Shown here: one piece after another, positions 61,886-64,000 of the stretch
How the letters are laid out: the number at the start of each line of letters is the position of its first letter
How positions within the stretch are numbered: the first letter of the stretch is position 1
Assembly: GCA_030544215.1 (NCBI GenBank)
Contig: JARZZO010000002.1
Coordinates: 24,303,395-24,367,394 of the forward strand
Origin: Zantedeschia hybrid cultivar
Taxonomy: Eukaryota; Streptophyta; Magnoliopsida; Alismatales; Araceae
Direction: 5' to 3'
DNA length: 64,000 nt
The notes under the pieces: generated by a model
The model's database searches: none
What the model saw: only the letters and a program-made list of their open reading frames with translations
What the model was told of the DNA's origin: nothing
Made by a program: the position numbers and the translations under genes

Positions 61886-62992
61886 TTGGTCTCGCCGTCT
61901 TTTAATTTATTTTGTTCTTGTTATTATCATACCGGGCACCCACGGTGCACCATTTGTGTCTTTCGACACGTCCTCACCAATTGGTGAGTGTTTAGTTTGC
62001 TTAATTTCCCTCGTGCACCACGTGCACACCCCAGTGGCAAGATCTTGCCTCCCCTTTGATTAATTCAAAAAGCTGTTTTTTGTGATAAAATGCTGTGTGA
62101 TTGCGTGATTTCTTAGTTGTTTAGTTAGTAAATCATCCTGTTTAAAATCTGAAACTAAAAATCTTTGCATGAGTCGATTGTTTACTGCATTTTACCCTGT
62201 TTAAGGAGGATTCAACCCAGAAAATCCTTCTGGAAATCTGTTTCTGCGAACTGAAAAGCGTCCAGGAACAGCGACGCGTTTCAAAACCGCGTCCGGACAC
62301 CTGGACGCCTTTTAGCCTCCAGATTATCTCTGTCGTCTACATCTGTTTCTGCGAAATAATTAAGTTCTGTGTTGAATAGCGTCGACCATCATCGACGCGA
62401 TTCAGACAGTTTTTAGTTATTTTCCAGGCTTTCTCTGCTGTTTGCATCTGTTCTCTGCGAAAGAATTAAGTTCTGTTTTGAATAGCGTCGACTATCATCG
62501 ACGCGATTCATACAGTTTCTTAATTATTTTTCAGTTTCCAGATTTCTGTGTTGAGTGCTAGCTACCCATTACTCTATTAAGCATTAGAGGCCATCCAGGT
62601 CGCAGGGCATACGCATTGAGGCTAAAACCCTCCTTTTCTTAGGAACACATTACTCGACGTTAGCAACTCTCTCTGATTGGGTTGGTCCCTTGATCAGACT
62701 AGAGAAGTTGACGTTGAGACCTCCATAAGTCCCCAAAATCAAGGTATTCCTCCTTGATCATCGGGCTGGTTGTACCAATTGAAGTCCCGGCTAGATTCCG
62801 AAAGCGTTGTGAAAGAGAACCCTAGAGAATAACGGTGGAAATCAAACTGAAACTAGGATCCTTCCCTGAGCGAAATTGTGGTTTAATCCAATAACTCAAC
62901 AAGGAATCCTGAAATCACGTTAAGCATCCACTTGTTTGATTAATCTCTGCACAACTTGTGTGATTAAATCTTTGAAAAGAGAATCTAATATA

Positions 62993-64000
62993 ATGTTGCT
63001 GCGATCAGGCAGAGATTTGAGTATGGCCCAAGACGCCATTATCAACTACGAGGGAGATGCTAATGCCCCTCGCAATTCAGATTTCAACTACGAGAACGGG
63101 AGAGATGCTGATGCCTCTCGTAATTCTGTCCACATTCCAGTTCGACATGACGGGAATGTCCGAACTCCTCTTTTTAACCCACACGATCAATATCATGATC
63201 TTCCTCCGCATGAATATGCGATTCCTAATCCTGACTTTGAGGGGGACATGAATCAGAATGATCCCTCACCCTCCGATCCTATGGATCTTGTCAATGCTCT
63301 GGGAGTTCTTGCCTCCCGACTGGACCCTCAGCAGTTCGAGGCGATCCAGTCCATTTTGAAGGGGAAGGCACCCATACAGCCTGCTGAGCCGAACCCTGTG
63401 GCTCCCCCCGTTGTTCCTCAACAACCTCCTCCTCCTCTTCCTTATATCCAACAGGCCATGGAAGGCCTTCATCTTACTTCTCGGTCAACTGGGCCACAAC
63501 TTTCGTCATCCAGGCAACCGACTAGACCGCAGACGCCCATCTATCAAAATGCCCTCGGGCATGGCGGAAGCTCTGCCGGACCTCATCCTTATTATCCTCC
63601 TTGTCCGACGTACTCTAGGCAGCAGGCCTATCAGGTACTTCCTCCTCCTCCTCCTCCCCAGGCAGATCTAACCACGCAGACGTTGCTGGCCAAGATGGAG
63701 CGCATGGATGAACAGTTCAACAATCTTCAGAAAATGATGGGGGTTAAAGCTGTGCCAGAAATCAATTTACCGAGCCTGCCAGTGTTCCATCTGCCACCCT
63801 CTGAAATGCCAGTGTATCGAAAGTATAATGGTACTGGTAACCCCTTCACGCACCTGAAGGAGTTCATGTACGAATCCTCTTTCTGGCAGAATGATAAGAG
63901 GTCATTGGCTTTCTTGTTCAGGAGATCCCTAGAGGGACCAGCCCTCGAGTGGTTCTTTTCTCTGGAACCCTCAGAAGTAGAGGATTACGGTATCGTTTCA
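62993..64000 (+). CDS. Gag of second Ty3/gypsy element, runs off right edge
   Basis: One frame is open from ATG at 62993 (a second in-frame ATG lies at 63023, MAQDAIINYEGD) to the window end without a stop, at least 336 codons. The N-terminal part is acidic and asparagine-rich, followed by proline-rich stretches (VVPQQPPPPLP). At about 240-330 lies a retrotransposon gag domain: MPVYRKYNGTGNPFTHLKEF, SLAFLFRRSLEGPALEWFFS. Together with the non-Met primer site and the long leader this suggests a Tat- or Athila-like lineage rather than a chromovirus. It looks intact as far as it goes. Four GCGTC/GACGC modules lie in the leader upstream (62251-62506). Confidence 0.75.
   Translation, partial: MLLRSGRDLSMAQDAIINYEGDANAPRNSDFNYENGRDADASRNSVHIPVRHDGNVRTPLFNPHDQYHDLPPHEYAIPNPDFEGDMNQNDPSPSDPMDLVNALGVLASRLDPQQFEAIQSILKGKAPIQPAEPNPVAPPVVPQQPPPPLPYIQQAMEGLHLTSRSTGPQLSSSRQPTRPQTPIYQNALGHGGSSAGPHPYYPPCPTYSRQQAYQVLPPPPPPQADLTTQTLLAKMERMDEQFNNLQKMMGVKAVPEINLPSLPVFHLPPSEMPVYRKYNGTGNPFTHLKEFMYESSFWQNDKRSLAFLFRRSLEGPALEWFFSLEPSEVEDYGIVS

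Overview
This 64 kb window is nuclear DNA of a flowering plant. The evidence is an AMY2-type alpha-amylase with plant introns, a PRONE-domain RopGEF gene, a MIR394 microRNA locus, and a dense layer of LTR retrotransposons, hAT and PIF/Harbinger-like MITEs and GA/CT microsatellites. The sequence alone does not fix the lineage below angiosperms. It looks like a gene-poor, repeat-rich stretch with only three host loci I can support.

Layout. 253-624 (+): last two exons of an alpha-amylase gene that enters from the left. 625-12.4 kb: intergenic DNA with a Tourist-like MITE (2004-2297), a 1.4 kb hAT-like element carrying a GC-rich minisatellite (2872-4296), further MITEs and short tandem duplications. 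13.1-15.15 kb: a collapsed Ty3/gypsy copy (LTR end, gag, LTR end). About 17.2-19.3 kb: an old, decayed solo LTR of the same type. 21.0-21.3 kb (+): MIR394 with its own TATA box. About 25.1-27.2 kb: a Ty1/copia wreck. 31.678-38.165 kb (-): a five-exon RopGEF gene of 579 codons; its 3.86 kb third intron holds a truncated U2 snRNA retrocopy with an 18-bp target duplication.

44.2-64 kb is a nest of LTR retrotransposons. Two related LTRs (A from 44182, B 45483-47077) lead into a non-coding interior that begins with an initiator-Met primer site. This interior is interrupted by a complete, young chromovirus (48629-58030, 5-bp duplication AATTA, two 2326-bp LTRs differing at about 14 sites). It resumes at 58036 and is followed by a second Ty3/gypsy element of another lineage, whose gag frame runs off the right end.

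Most striking signal. The retroelement DNA is packed with short hairpins of three kinds. (1) The A/B element carries stems whose sequence differs between copies while pairing is kept (compensatory changes), plus an AT-rich array of about 21 hairpins, mostly with 3-nt loops, and a set with a near-constant loop core. (2) The chromovirus LTR and the unrelated right-hand gypsy share a GC-rich module, GCGTC, about 6-12 nt, then GACGC, with paired A/T-rich flanks, present 12 and about 10 times. (3) The older LTRs hold decayed versions. I know of no named element class defined by this. It could reflect selected RNA or DNA structure, or palindrome-correcting template switching during reverse transcription.
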